From RYN-230 sp963834515 (GTDB lineage: Bacteria > Actinomycetota > Actinomycetes > Streptosporangiales > Streptosporangiaceae), in contig CAWICB010000002.1 of NCBI GenBank assembly GCA_963834515.1, positions 992,001-1,056,000 on the forward strand: a stretch of 64,000 bases of DNA. The letters are read 5' to 3'. The number at the start of each line of letters is the position of its first letter. Positions within the stretch are counted from its first letter, which is position 1. Of the stretch, positions 8,632 to 16,012 are shown in pieces. Made by a program: the position numbers and the translations under genes. The notes below the pieces were generated by a model, which had not been told where the DNA came from, did no database searches, and worked only from the letters and a program-made list of their open reading frames with translations.

Positions 8632-9879
8632 CGGGCCTAGCCAGTGGCGCCGCCGAAGGCGGCGACCGCGGGGGTCCGGGGGGTTTGTGGCCACGGGGTG
8701 AAATGGCGGGGGGTCGTCCCCCCGGGGCAGCAGAGCCCCTCCCGGGATGGCTGCCGCTCCGGCCCGACCTGGCCGGGCACACGCCGTACGGCGCACCGCA
8801 GATCGACGTGCCGGTCCGGCTCAACACCAACGAGAACCCATACCCGCCGTCGCCCGGGCTGGCCGCCGCGATCGCCGCCGCGGTGGCCGGGGTGGCCGGG
8901 ACGCTGAACCGGTACCCGGACCGGGACGCGGTCGCGCTGCGCGCCGACCTGGCCGCCTACCTCGGCCACGGGCTGACCACCGGCCAGGTGTGGGCGGCCA
9001 ACGGGTCCAACGAGATCATCCAGCAGCTGCTGCAGGCGTTCGGCGGCCCGGGACGCCGGGCGCTGGGCTTCGAGCCGTCGTACTCCATGCACCCGCTGAT
9101 CTCGCTGGCCACCGGCACCGGGTGGGTGAGCGGCGCCCGGGACGCCGACTTCGGCCTCGACCCGGAGCGCGCGGCTGCCGCTGATCCAGGCGCAGCGGCC
9201 CGACCTGGTGTTCCTCACCTCGCCGAACAACCCGACCGGGACCGCGCTGGCGCTGCCCGTGATCGAGGCCATCTGCGCCGCGGCCCCCGGGATGGTCATC
9301 GTGGACGAGGCGTACGCCGAGTTCGCCCGGGACAGCGCGGCGACCGCGCTCAGCCTGCTGCCGCGGTTCCCCCGGCTCGTGGTGACCCGCACCATGTCCA
9401 AGGCGTTCGCGCTGGCCGGGGCCCGGGTCGGCTACCTGGCCGCGGACCCGGCGGTAATCCACGGGCTGCTCCTGGTCCGGCTGCCGTACCACCTGTCCGT
9501 AGTCACCCAGGCGGTGGCCCGGGCCGCGCTGGCCCACCGGGCCGAGCCGATGGCCACCGTCGCGGTGCTGCGGGCCGAGCGCGACGGCATCGTGGCCTGG
9601 CTCCGTGGCCGGGGGCTGCGGGCGGCCGACTCCGACTCCAACTTTGTGCTGTTCGGGGAGTTCACCGACCGGCATGCGGTCTGGCAGGCGCTGGTCGGCG
9701 AGGGGGTGCTGATCCGGGAGACCGGGCCGCCCGGCTGGCTGCGGGTCAGCATCGGCACCGCAGCCGAGATGGCCGCGTTCCGCGACGCCCTGGACGTGGC
9801 CGTGCCGCCGGGGCCCCAGGCCGGGACCCGGGCCGGGACGGGCGCCCGGATGGCGCGAACTTCTCAGGAGGCGCAGTGA
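8628..9879 (+). CDS. hisC: Histidinol-phosphate aminotransferase, with N-terminal repeat insert and one +1 frame break
   Basis: PLP-dependent aminotransferase converting imidazole-acetol phosphate to histidinol phosphate. The body begins at LPLRPDLAGHTPYGAPQ, with NTNENPYPPSP and the NGSNEIIQQ PLP-contact segment. The PLP lysine lies in TRTMSKAFALAGARVGYL (frame 1). The frame changes from 3 to 1 between 9168 and 9182; deleting one G there gives LDPERALPLIQAQRPDLVF in register. Unusually, about 33 residues (AAEGGDRGGPGG... ) separate the initiator MTGLASG from the conserved start of the protein; this is an in-frame repeat element (8645-8744). The start ATG overlaps the hisD stop. The end overlaps hisB by GTGA. 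Confidence 0.9.
8645..8744. repeat. Intragenic GC-rich palindromic repeat, hisC copy
   Basis: The segment resembles the reverse complement of the 53129-53272 unit: GGCGACCGCGGGGGTCCGGG here corresponds to GGCGATCGGGGGGTCCGGGG there. It is followed by a GTCGTCCCCCCGGGG - CAGCAGAG block shared with the tyrA copy (54830-54846). It is read through in frame, adding about 33 residues before the conserved HisC N-terminus. The boundaries are approximate. Confidence 0.75.
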
Positions 9880-10464
9880 GCCGGACCGGCCGGGTGGAGC
9901 GGGTCACCAAGGAGACCAGCGTGCTGGTCGAGCTGAACCTGGACGGCACCGGGCTGGCCGAGGTCAGCACCGGGGTGCCGTTCTTCGACCACATGCTCGC
10001 CCAGCTGGGCAAGCACGGGCTGCTCGACCTGAGCGTGCAGGCCACCGGGGACACCGAGATCGACGCGCACCACACGGTCGAGGACACCGCGCTGGCCCTG
10101 GGCCAGGCGCTGCGCGAGGCGCTGGGCGAGCAAAGCCGGCATCTGCCGGTTCGGCGACGCGGCCGTCCCGCTGGACGAGACGCTGGCCCGGGCGGCCATC
10201 GACCTGTCCGGGCGGCCCTACCTGGTGCATTCCGAGCCGGCCGGGATGGCCCCGCTGATCGGCAGCTACGACACCACGCTCACCCGGCACTTCTTCGAAT
10301 CGGTGACGGCCACGGCCGGCCTCTGCCTGCACCTCGAGGTCACCGGCCGCAACCCGCACCACATCGTGGAAGCCCAGTTCAAGGCGGTAGCCCGGGCGCT
10401 GCGGGCCGCCGTGGCGCCGGATCCGCGGGCGTCCGGCGTGCCCAGCACCAAAGGCGTCCTGTGA
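9876..10464 (+). CDS. hisB: Imidazoleglycerol-phosphate dehydratase, one +1 frame break
   Basis: Dehydrates imidazoleglycerol phosphate in histidine synthesis; manganese enzyme. Metal-binding HH motifs are visible: FFDHMLAQLGKHG and EIDAHHTVEDTALALG in the first half, ARHFFE-type (LTRHFFESV) and NPHHIVEAQFKA in the second. Frame 3 changes to frame 1 at about 10131; deleting the extra G in GGCGAGCAAAGCC restores the conserved G-D-K-A-G-I stretch. The start GTG 9876 overlaps the hisC stop and has a strong Shine-Dalgarno (AGGAGG about 5 bases upstream). The corrected length is about 195 residues, normal for a monofunctional bacterial HisB. It overlaps hisH by GTGA. Confidence 0.92.
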
Positions 10465-11105
10465 CCGGCCGGAAACCACACGTCGCGGTGCTCGACTACG
10501 GTTCCGGAAACTTGCGTTCAGTAGAAAGAGCGCTGCAGCGGGCCGGGGCGGACACCGTGGTGACCACGGATCCGGGACCGGCGCTGGAAGCGGACGGGCT
10601 GGTCGTCCCGGGCGTCGGCGCGTTCGCGGCGTGCATGGCCGGGCTGCGCGCGGTGCGCGGCGACCAGGTGATCGACCGGCGGCTGGCCGGTTCCCGGCCA
10701 GTGCTCGGCATCTGCGTCGGCATGCAGGTGCTGTTCGCCGAGGGGGTCGAGCACGGGGTGCACAGCACCGGCTGCGGTCAGTGGCCGGGCACGGTGCAGC
10801 GGCTGCACGCCCCGGTGCTGCCGCACATGGGATGGAACACGCTGGACGTGCCGGACGGGTCGCGGCTGCTGGCCGGCCTGGGCCCAGCCGAACGTTTCTA
10901 CTTCGTGCACTCGTACGCGGCCCGGGCGCTGCCCCTGCCGCCGTCCCGATGGATGACCCCGCCGCTGATCAGCTGGGCGACACACGGCGAGCCGTTCATC
11001 GCGGCGGTGGAGAACGGCCCGCTGTGCGCGACCCAGTTCCACCCGGAGAAGTCCGGCGACGCGGGTGCGGCGCTGCTGGCCAACTGGCTGGAGATGGTCC
11101 GATGA
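10461..11105 (+). CDS. hisH: Imidazole glycerol phosphate synthase, glutaminase subunit
   Basis: Class I glutamine amidotransferase that supplies ammonia to HisF. The nucleophile Cys is in LGICVGMQVLF and the His/Glu pair in ATQFHPEKSG. The N-terminal strand is VAVLDYGSGNLRSVERAL and the oxyanion-strand region VPGVGAFAACM. 214 residues, normal length. The start GTG overlaps the hisB stop and the end overlaps hisA (ATGA). It forms a heterodimer with HisF (12222-12995). Confidence 0.97.
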   Translation: MTGRKPHVAVLDYGSGNLRSVERALQRAGADTVVTTDPGPALEADGLVVPGVGAFAACMAGLRAVRGDQVIDRRLAGSRPVLGICVGMQVLFAEGVEHGVHSTGCGQWPGTVQRLHAPVLPHMGWNTLDVPDGSRLLAGLGPAERFYFVHSYAARALPLPPSRWMTPPLISWATHGEPFIAAVENGPLCATQFHPEKSGDAGAALLANWLEMVR

Positions 11106-11833
11106 GCAACACCCGGCTGACCCTGCTGCCCGCGGTGGACGTGTCCGGCGGCCAGGCGGTCCGGCTGGTACACGGCGCGGCCGGTACCGAGACCGGCTAC
11201 GGCGACCCGATGCAGGCCGCGCTGGGCTGGCAGGCGGCGGGCGCGGAGTGGGTGCACCTGGTCGACCTGGACGCCGCGTTCGGCCGCGGCTCCAACGCGG
11301 GCCTGCTGGCCGCCGTGGTGGCCGAACTGGACATCGCGGTGGAACTGTCCGGCGGCATCCGGGATGACGCGTCGCTGGCCGCGGCGCTGGCCACCGGGTG
11401 CGCCCGGGTCAACATCGGCACCGCCGCGCTGGAGAACCCGGACTGGGTGCAGGCCGCCATCGCCGCGCACGGGGACAAGATCGCGGTCGGGCTGGACGTG
11501 CGCGGGACCACGCTGGCCGCCCGGGGCTGGACCCGGGACGGCGGCGAGCTGGACGAGACGCTGGACCGGCTGGACGCGGCCGGGTGCGCCCGGTACGTGG
11601 TCACCGACATCAACCGGGACGGCACGCTCACCGGGCCGAACCTGGACCTGCTGGGCCATGTCTGTGCCCGGACCAGCCGGCCGGTCATCGCCAGCGGCGG
11701 AGTGTCCAGCCTGGATGACCTCACCGCCATCGCCACCCTGGCCGACGCGGGCGTGGAGGGCGCCATCGTCGGCAAGGCCCTTTACGCCGGGGCGTTCACC
11801 CTGGAGGAAGCGCTGCAGCGGGTGGCGGCATGA
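11102..11833 (+). CDS. hisA: HisA / PriA phosphoribosyl isomerase
   Basis: A (beta/alpha)8-barrel isomerase acting on ProFAR in histidine synthesis, 243 residues. Catalytic Asp residues are in LLPAVDVSGGQAVRLVHG (strand 1) and VTDINRDGTLTGPN (strand 5). Phosphate-binding loops are ELSGGIRDD and IASGGVSS. In actinobacteria this enzyme is usually PriA, which also performs the TrpF reaction; no trpF lies between trpC and trpB here, which supports but does not prove bifunctionality. It is coupled upstream to hisH and downstream to ridA by ATGA overlaps. Confidence 0.95.
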   Translation: MSNTRLTLLPAVDVSGGQAVRLVHGAAGTETGYGDPMQAALGWQAAGAEWVHLVDLDAAFGRGSNAGLLAAVVAELDIAVELSGGIRDDASLAAALATGCARVNIGTAALENPDWVQAAIAAHGDKIAVGLDVRGTTLAARGWTRDGGELDETLDRLDAAGCARYVVTDINRDGTLTGPNLDLLGHVCARTSRPVIASGGVSSLDDLTAIATLADAGVEGAIVGKALYAGAFTLEEALQRVAA

Positions 11834-12222
11834 TCCAGAAGATCTCCACCGGTACGCCGTGGGAGCCGGTGGTCGGGTACAGCCGCGCGGTGGCGGCCGG
11901 GGACTTTGTGTTCGTGGCCGGCTGCACCTCGACCGATAGCGGGCAGGTCGTGCACGACGGTGACGCGTCCGCGCAGACCGCGCAGGCGCTGCGCAACGTG
12001 GCCACCGCGCTGGGCCGGCTGGGGCTCGGGCTGGCCGACGTGGTGCAGACCCGGATCTACGTCACCGACATCTCCCGCTGGGAGGAGTACGGCCGGGCGC
12101 ACGGCGCCGCGTTCGGCGGCACCCGGCCCGCGACCACGATGATCGAGGTCGCCGCGCTGGTCGATTCGCGGCTGCTGGTCGAGGTCGAGGCGGTCGCCTA
12201 CCGCGCCGGGATCGGTGCCTGA
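11830..12222 (+). CDS. RidA family enamine/imine deaminase inside the his operon
   Basis: A 130-residue member of the YjgF/YER057c/UK114 (RidA) family. The fold signature is seen in FVFVAGCTSTD, ALRNVATALGRLGLGLADVV and RPATTMIEVAAL. The substrate-binding Arg of RidA (RPATTM) is present. RidA proteins hydrolyse reactive enamine/imine intermediates from PLP enzymes. Its exact position, overlapping hisA by four bases and hisF by one, says it is co-translated with the pathway, perhaps to protect against by-products or to serve a pathway-specific role that is not established. Confidence 0.9.
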   Translation: MIQKISTGTPWEPVVGYSRAVAAGDFVFVAGCTSTDSGQVVHDGDASAQTAQALRNVATALGRLGLGLADVVQTRIYVTDISRWEEYGRAHGAAFGGTRPATTMIEVAALVDSRLLVEVEAVAYRAGIGA

Positions 12223-12995
12223 TGCCAGTCGCGGTGCGGGTTATCCCGTGCCTGGACGTGGACGCCGGGCGGGTGGTCAAGGGCGTCAACTTCCGTGACC
12301 TGCGGGACGCCGGCGACCCGGTGGAGCTGGCCGCCGCGTACGACGCGGAAGGCGCCGATGAGTTGGTCTTCCTGGACATCACCGCGTCCAGTGGCGGCCG
12401 GCAGACCATGATTGACGTGGTCGCGCGCACCGCCGACCAGGTGTTCATCCCGCTCACCGTGGGCGGCGGGGTGCGCAGCGTGGCCGACGTGGACCGGCTG
12501 CTCCGGGCGGGGGCGGACAAGGTGTCGCTGAACACGGCGGCCATCGCCCGTCCCGGGCTGCTCGGCGAGGCCGCGGAGCGGTTCGGCTCGCAGTGTGTGG
12601 TGCTGTCGGTGGACGCCCGGCGGGTCCCGGCGGGCCACCCGGCCGGGTCAGCGCAGTTCGAGGTGACCACGCACGGTGGCCGGCGGGGCACCGGGATCGA
12701 CGCCGTGGGCTGGGCGGTGCGCGGCGCCGAGCTGGGCGTGGGCGAGATCCTGCTCAACTCGATGGACGCGGACGGCACCAAGGCCGGTTTCGACCTCGAG
12801 CTGATCCGCGCCGTCCGGGCGGTGGTGGACGTGCCCATCATCGCCAGCGGCGGGGCGGGCGAGCTGGCTCACTTCGCGCCCGCGGCCGGGGCGGGCGCCG
12901 ACGCCGTGCTGGCGGCCAGCGTGTTCCACTTCGGCCAGCTCCGCATCGGGGAGGTCAAGGACGTGCTGCGGGGGGCCGGCTACCCGGTCCGGTAG
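12222..12995 (+). CDS. hisF: Imidazole glycerol phosphate synthase, cyclase subunit
   Basis: A (beta/alpha)8 synthase/cyclase forming imidazoleglycerol phosphate and AICAR with HisH. 257 residues. The conserved catalytic Asp residues are in IPCLDVDAGRVVKGVNF and LLNSMDADGTKAGFDLEL; FLDITASSGGR and PLTVGGGVRSV are family loops. The start ATG shares its A with the ridA stop (TGATG). It is the last gene of the his operon; a repeat-rich terminator region follows before the convergent ppgK. Confidence 0.97.
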   Translation: MPVAVRVIPCLDVDAGRVVKGVNFRDLRDAGDPVELAAAYDAEGADELVFLDITASSGGRQTMIDVVARTADQVFIPLTVGGGVRSVADVDRLLRAGADKVSLNTAAIARPGLLGEAAERFGSQCVVLSVDARRVPAGHPAGSAQFEVTTHGGRRGTGIDAVGWAVRGAELGVGEILLNSMDADGTKAGFDLELIRAVRAVVDVPIIASGGAGELAHFAPAAGAGADAVLAASVFHFGQLRIGEVKDVLRGAGYPVR

Positions 12996-13060
12996 CGCGC
13001 CCGCGCCCGGTCTGGTAGCGCGCCCGCGGCCGGTCCGGTAGCGGCGCCCGGGACGCTACC
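12985..13060. terminator. Repeat-rich convergent end with hairpin
   Basis: Three imperfect copies of a unit of about 24 bp (GGTAGCGCGCCCGCGCCCGG-like) run from the last codons of hisF into the gap. The third copy provides a hairpin with arms GGTAGCG (13037-13043) and CGCTACC (13054-13060). It sits between the convergent hisF and ppgK ends and could stop transcription from both sides; there is no T-tract. Confidence 0.5.
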
Positions 13061-13805
13061 CGGGGCCGGTGCCCAGCCCGGCGGCCAGGCCGGCCCCCAC
13101 GATCCCGGCGTCGTTGTGCAGCGTGGCCGGTACCACCGGGGCCCGCACGCCGGTCAGCAGGGGCACGAACTTGTCCGCCTTCCGGCTGATCCCGCCGCCG
13201 ATGATGATCAGGTCAGGGGCGGTCAGCCGCTCCATGTGCTGCAGATACTCAGACACCCGCTCGGACCATTTCTCCCAGCTCAGATCGTGCTGGTCCTTGG
13301 CTCGCTCCGACGCGCGGTGCTCAGCCTCCCGGCCGCGGATCTCGACGTGGCCGAACTCGGTGTTCGGCACCAGGGTGCCGGCTCGGAACAGGGCACTCCC
13401 GATGCCGGTGCCGAACGTGAACATCAGCACCGTGCCCTGGTGGCTGGCGCCTGCGCCGAAGGACATCTCGGCCAGGCCGGCCGCGTCGGCGTCGTTGATC
13501 AGGGACGTGCTCAGCCCGGTGGCCTCGTTGAACAGCCCGCGGGTGTCCACCCCGATCCAGGACGGGTCCAGGTTGGCGGCGGTCAGCGTGACGCCGTCCA
13601 CCACCACGCCGGGGAACGTGATCCCGGCCGGCCCGCGCCAGCCGAACGACTCCACCAGCTGCCCGACCGTCTTGGCCACCGTGTCGGGCACGGCCGGGTG
13701 CGGGGTCTCCAGCTTGACCCGGTCGGCCAGCAACCTGCCCTGGGCGGTGTCCACGGGCGCTCCCTTGATCCCGGAGCCACCGATGTCGATGCCGAGTACC
13801 TGCAC
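13056..13805 (-). CDS. ppgK: Polyphosphate glucokinase (ROK family)
   Basis: Phosphorylates glucose using polyphosphate and/or ATP. 249 residues. The N-terminal phosphate-binding motif is LGIDIGGSGIKGAPVD; the catalytic loop region is NDADAAGLAEMSFGAG, with FTFGTGIGSALF following. The SWEKWSERVSEYLQHME segment and IIIGGGISRKADKFVP match actinobacterial PpgK rather than general ROK glucokinases, and the ROK zinc-binding cysteines are absent. The start ATG is the complement of 13803-13805. It is monocistronic and divergent from the phosphonate oxidase gene, sharing a region of about 300 bp. Confidence 0.92.
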   Translation of the reverse strand: MQVLGIDIGGSGIKGAPVDTAQGRLLADRVKLETPHPAVPDTVAKTVGQLVESFGWRGPAGITFPGVVVDGVTLTAANLDPSWIGVDTRGLFNEATGLSTSLINDADAAGLAEMSFGAGASHQGTVLMFTFGTGIGSALFRAGTLVPNTEFGHVEIRGREAEHRASERAKDQHDLSWEKWSERVSEYLQHMERLTAPDLIIIGGGISRKADKFVPLLTGVRAPVVPATLHNDAGIVGAGLAAGLGTGPG

Positions 13806-14110
13806 TGCGTAGCCTCCGTTCGGCTCATCCGTCCCCAGCGCGGCCGGGCCACGCCCTGCCCAGCCGCCGTGTCCTGGCGGTGGGCTGAACCACTCACTCC
13901 ATGCCCTTGCGTAACGACGTCACGCAGGCGAGGCTCTTCCATGGTGCGCCCTGGGCCGCGGAGGTCCTACCAGCCCCGTCCGGATTATCACGTTTGTCCG
14001 GATGTTTCCGCGTGTTGGGACGCCAGGTACCCGATGTTCAGTCCCACGTCACCAGGCCCCGGTTGGCTGGGCAGGCGCTAGCGACGCTAGGCGAGACGGA
14101 GGCGGCCCGG
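13806..14110. other. Divergent intergenic region, ppgK / phosphonate oxidase
   Basis: 305 bp without a gene. It contains the near-perfect dyad at 13908-13926, and two direct copies of GTCCGGAT (about 13979-13986 and 13998-14005) flanking an AT-richer stretch, ATTATCACGTTT. These are reasonable operator and promoter candidates. An open frame continues upstream of ATG 14111 but shows no conserved residues. Confidence 0.6.
13908..13926. promoter_or_regulatory. Candidate operator: 19-bp dyad
   Basis: TGCGTAACGACGTCACGCA matches its own reverse complement at 15 of 18 paired positions or better, with perfect outer arms TGCGT and ACGCA. It lies 185 bp upstream of the FAD oxidoreductase start and 100 bp from the ppgK start. 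The size and symmetry suit a dimeric GntR- or TetR-type regulator; no regulator gene lies in the block. Confidence 0.45.
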
Positions 14111-15238
14111 ATGACGGTCGTGGTGGTCGGGGGTGGCGTGCTAGGGCTGATGCACGCCGTCGAGGCCCGCGACCGCGGTCACGACGTGGTTCACCTGGAG
14201 CGGGAACCAGGCTCCCGGGGGGCCAGCGTGCGCAACTTCGGACTGATCTGGCTGAGCGGCCGCGACGGCGGCCCGGAACTGGACCTGGCCCGGCGGGCCC
14301 GGGCCGGCTGGGAGCGGCTCGCCGGCGAGGTGCCGGGCATCGGCTTCCGGCCGCACGGCTCGCTCACGCTGGCCACCGATGACGCCGAGCTGACCCTGCT
14401 CAAGGAGGCCGCCGCCCGGCCCGACGCGCGGCTGCGCGGCTTCGAGCTGCTCGACCCGGCCGGGGTGCGCCGGGTCAACCCGGCGCTGCGCGGTGAGTTC
14501 GCGGGCGGCCTGCACGGCCAGCTCGACGCCATCGTGGAGCCCCGCCAGGTGCCTACCGCGCTGCGCGGCTACCTGCAGGCCGGCAGCCCGGCCGCGGCCG
14601 GGTACACCTGGCTGCCCGGGCGGGAGGCGGTGCAGGTCACCCCGCACGCGGTCCGCGACCACACCGGTGCCTGGCACCACGGCGACCTGGTCGTGCTCTG
14701 CCCCGGGGCGGCGCACACCGGGGTGGCCGGCCCGCATCTGGCGGGCTGGGCACGGCCGCCGGTGCGCCGGGTCCGGCTGCAGATGCTGCAGACCGGCCCG
14801 TTCGGCCCGGACCTGACCACGTCGGTGGCCGACGGCGACTCGCTGCGTTACTACCCGGCCTACGATCTGCCCGGCCGCGCCCAGCTGGCCGCGCAGCCCG
14901 GGGTGGCGGCCCGGGCCGGCGCCCAGCTCCTGCTGGTACAGCGGCTCGACGGCGGCCTGACCATCGGTGACACCCATGAGTACGCCGAGCCGTTCCCGTT
15001 CGACGTCGACGAACGTCCGTACCAGCACTTGCTGCATAAGGCTGAACTCCTGCTGGGCGCCATGCTGCCCCCGGTGCGCCGCCGCTGGGCCGGCGTCTAC
15101 AGCCAGGTCACCGGGGACGATCTGTACCACCGGTCCGAGGTGGCACCGGGCGTAGTGCTGGTCACCGGGCCCGGTGGCCGCGGGATGACCTGCGCTCCGG
15201 CGATCGCGGACGACACGTTCTCCCGGGAAGAGGGTTGA
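14111..15238 (+). CDS. FAD-dependent oxidoreductase of the phosphonate-linked (TIGR03364-like) family
   Basis: A DAO-fold amine oxidase of 375 residues. The dinucleotide-binding motif is VVVVGGGVLGLMHAVEA, followed by LEREPGSRGASVRNFGLIW. That RNFG segment and the C-terminal GPGGRGMTCAPAIADD match the FAD oxidoreductase family found beside phosphonatase-like hydrolases. Family members are associated with oxidation of aminoethylphosphonate-type amines to phosphonoacetaldehyde; here this is inferred from family and neighbours. I chose ATG 14111 because it precedes the first beta strand directly and has GGAGG about 10 bases upstream. The stop shares one base with the hydrolase start (TGATG). Confidence 0.88.
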   Translation: MTVVVVGGGVLGLMHAVEARDRGHDVVHLEREPGSRGASVRNFGLIWLSGRDGGPELDLARRARAGWERLAGEVPGIGFRPHGSLTLATDDAELTLLKEAAARPDARLRGFELLDPAGVRRVNPALRGEFAGGLHGQLDAIVEPRQVPTALRGYLQAGSPAAAGYTWLPGREAVQVTPHAVRDHTGAWHHGDLVVLCPGAAHTGVAGPHLAGWARPPVRRVRLQMLQTGPFGPDLTTSVADGDSLRYYPAYDLPGRAQLAAQPGVAARAGAQLLLVQRLDGGLTIGDTHEYAEPFPFDVDERPYQHLLHKAELLLGAMLPPVRRRWAGVYSQVTGDDLYHRSEVAPGVVLVTGPGGRGMTCAPAIADDTFSREEG

Positions 15239-15915
15239 TGGGCAACATCACGATCGCCTGCCTGGACATGGCGGGCACCACGATTGCCGACGACGGAAGT
15301 GTGCTGGCCGCGTTCTCCGCCGCGCTGGCCCGGTTCGGGCCCGCCGAGGGGACCCCGGCCTACGCCGAGGCGATGCGCACCGTGCACGCGACCATGGGCC
15401 AGTCCAAGATCGACGTGTTCCGGCAGATCCTCGGGGACGATGCCACCGCCTGGCAGGCCAACGAGGTGTTCGAGGAACGCTACGCCGACGCGGTGGCGGC
15501 CGGCCAGGTCAGCGCGCTGCCCGGGGCGGTAGACGCGATCACCCGGCTGTGCGACGCGGGCATCCAGGTCTGCCTGCTCACCGGGTTCTCGCCCGCCACC
15601 CGGGACACCATCATCGACATGCTCGGCTGGCAGCCGCTGATCGACCTGGCGCTCTCCCCGGCCGACGCCGGGCGCGGGCGGCCGTGGCCCGACCTGCCGC
15701 TCACCGCGCTGCTTCGGCTGGGCGGCGGCGCGGTCAGCGAACTGGCCGTGGCCGGCGACACGCCCAGCGACATCGAGTCCGGCCGCCGGGCCGGCGCGGG
15801 CCTGGTGGCCGGCGTGCTCACCGGGCGGACGACCCGCGACGAGTTCGAGGCGGCCAAGGCCCCGCACGTGCTGGACTCGGTCGCGGACCTGCTCCCGCTG
15901 GTGCTAGCCGAGTAG
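15238..15915 (+). CDS. Phosphonatase-like HAD hydrolase
   Basis: A HAD-superfamily hydrolase of 225 residues. Motif I is CLDMAGTTIADDGSV: the nucleophile Asp is followed by Ala at the position where phosphatases carry the general-acid Asp, as in phosphonoacetaldehyde hydrolase (PhnX). The cap segment MGQSKIDVFRQIL carries a Lys in the MGxxK context of the PhnX Schiff-base lysine. Motif II is LLTGFS and motif III/IV AVAGDTPSDIESGRRAGA. These features suggest C-P bond hydrolysis of phosphonoacetaldehyde to acetaldehyde and phosphate. It is translated together with the oxidoreductase. ATG 15238 is used; GAGGG precedes it. Confidence 0.88.
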   Translation: MGNITIACLDMAGTTIADDGSVLAAFSAALARFGPAEGTPAYAEAMRTVHATMGQSKIDVFRQILGDDATAWQANEVFEERYADAVAAGQVSALPGAVDAITRLCDAGIQVCLLTGFSPATRDTIIDMLGWQPLIDLALSPADAGRGRPWPDLPLTALLRLGGGAVSELAVAGDTPSDIESGRRAGAGLVAGVLTGRTTRDEFEAAKAPHVLDSVADLLPLVLAE

Positions 15916-15960
15916 ACCGACCCGCTGGTGCCAGCCGAGTAGACCCGACCCGCTGGTGCC
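15895..15960. repeat. 27/28-bp tandem repeat over the hydrolase stop codon
   Basis: About 2.4 copies of a unit CCGCTGGTGCYAGCCGAGTA + GACC(C)GAC run from 15895. The first copy supplies the last codons and TAG (15913-15915) of the hydrolase. The second copy, one base longer, repeats them past the stop, and a partial third follows. This mirrors the duplication at 4456-4495. Confidence 0.85.
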
Positions 15961-16012
15961 GTGCTTTCTTCCCGAATACGCGGACCTTCGCACCGCATAA
16001 GGGCGGCCGCCG

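Noticed and set aside
8628..11105. A single 825-residue fusion of hisC, hisB and hisH
   Set aside because: The frame is continuous only because of the +1 breaks. Conserved segments of HisC and HisB lie in another frame, and hisH has its own GTGA-coupled start.
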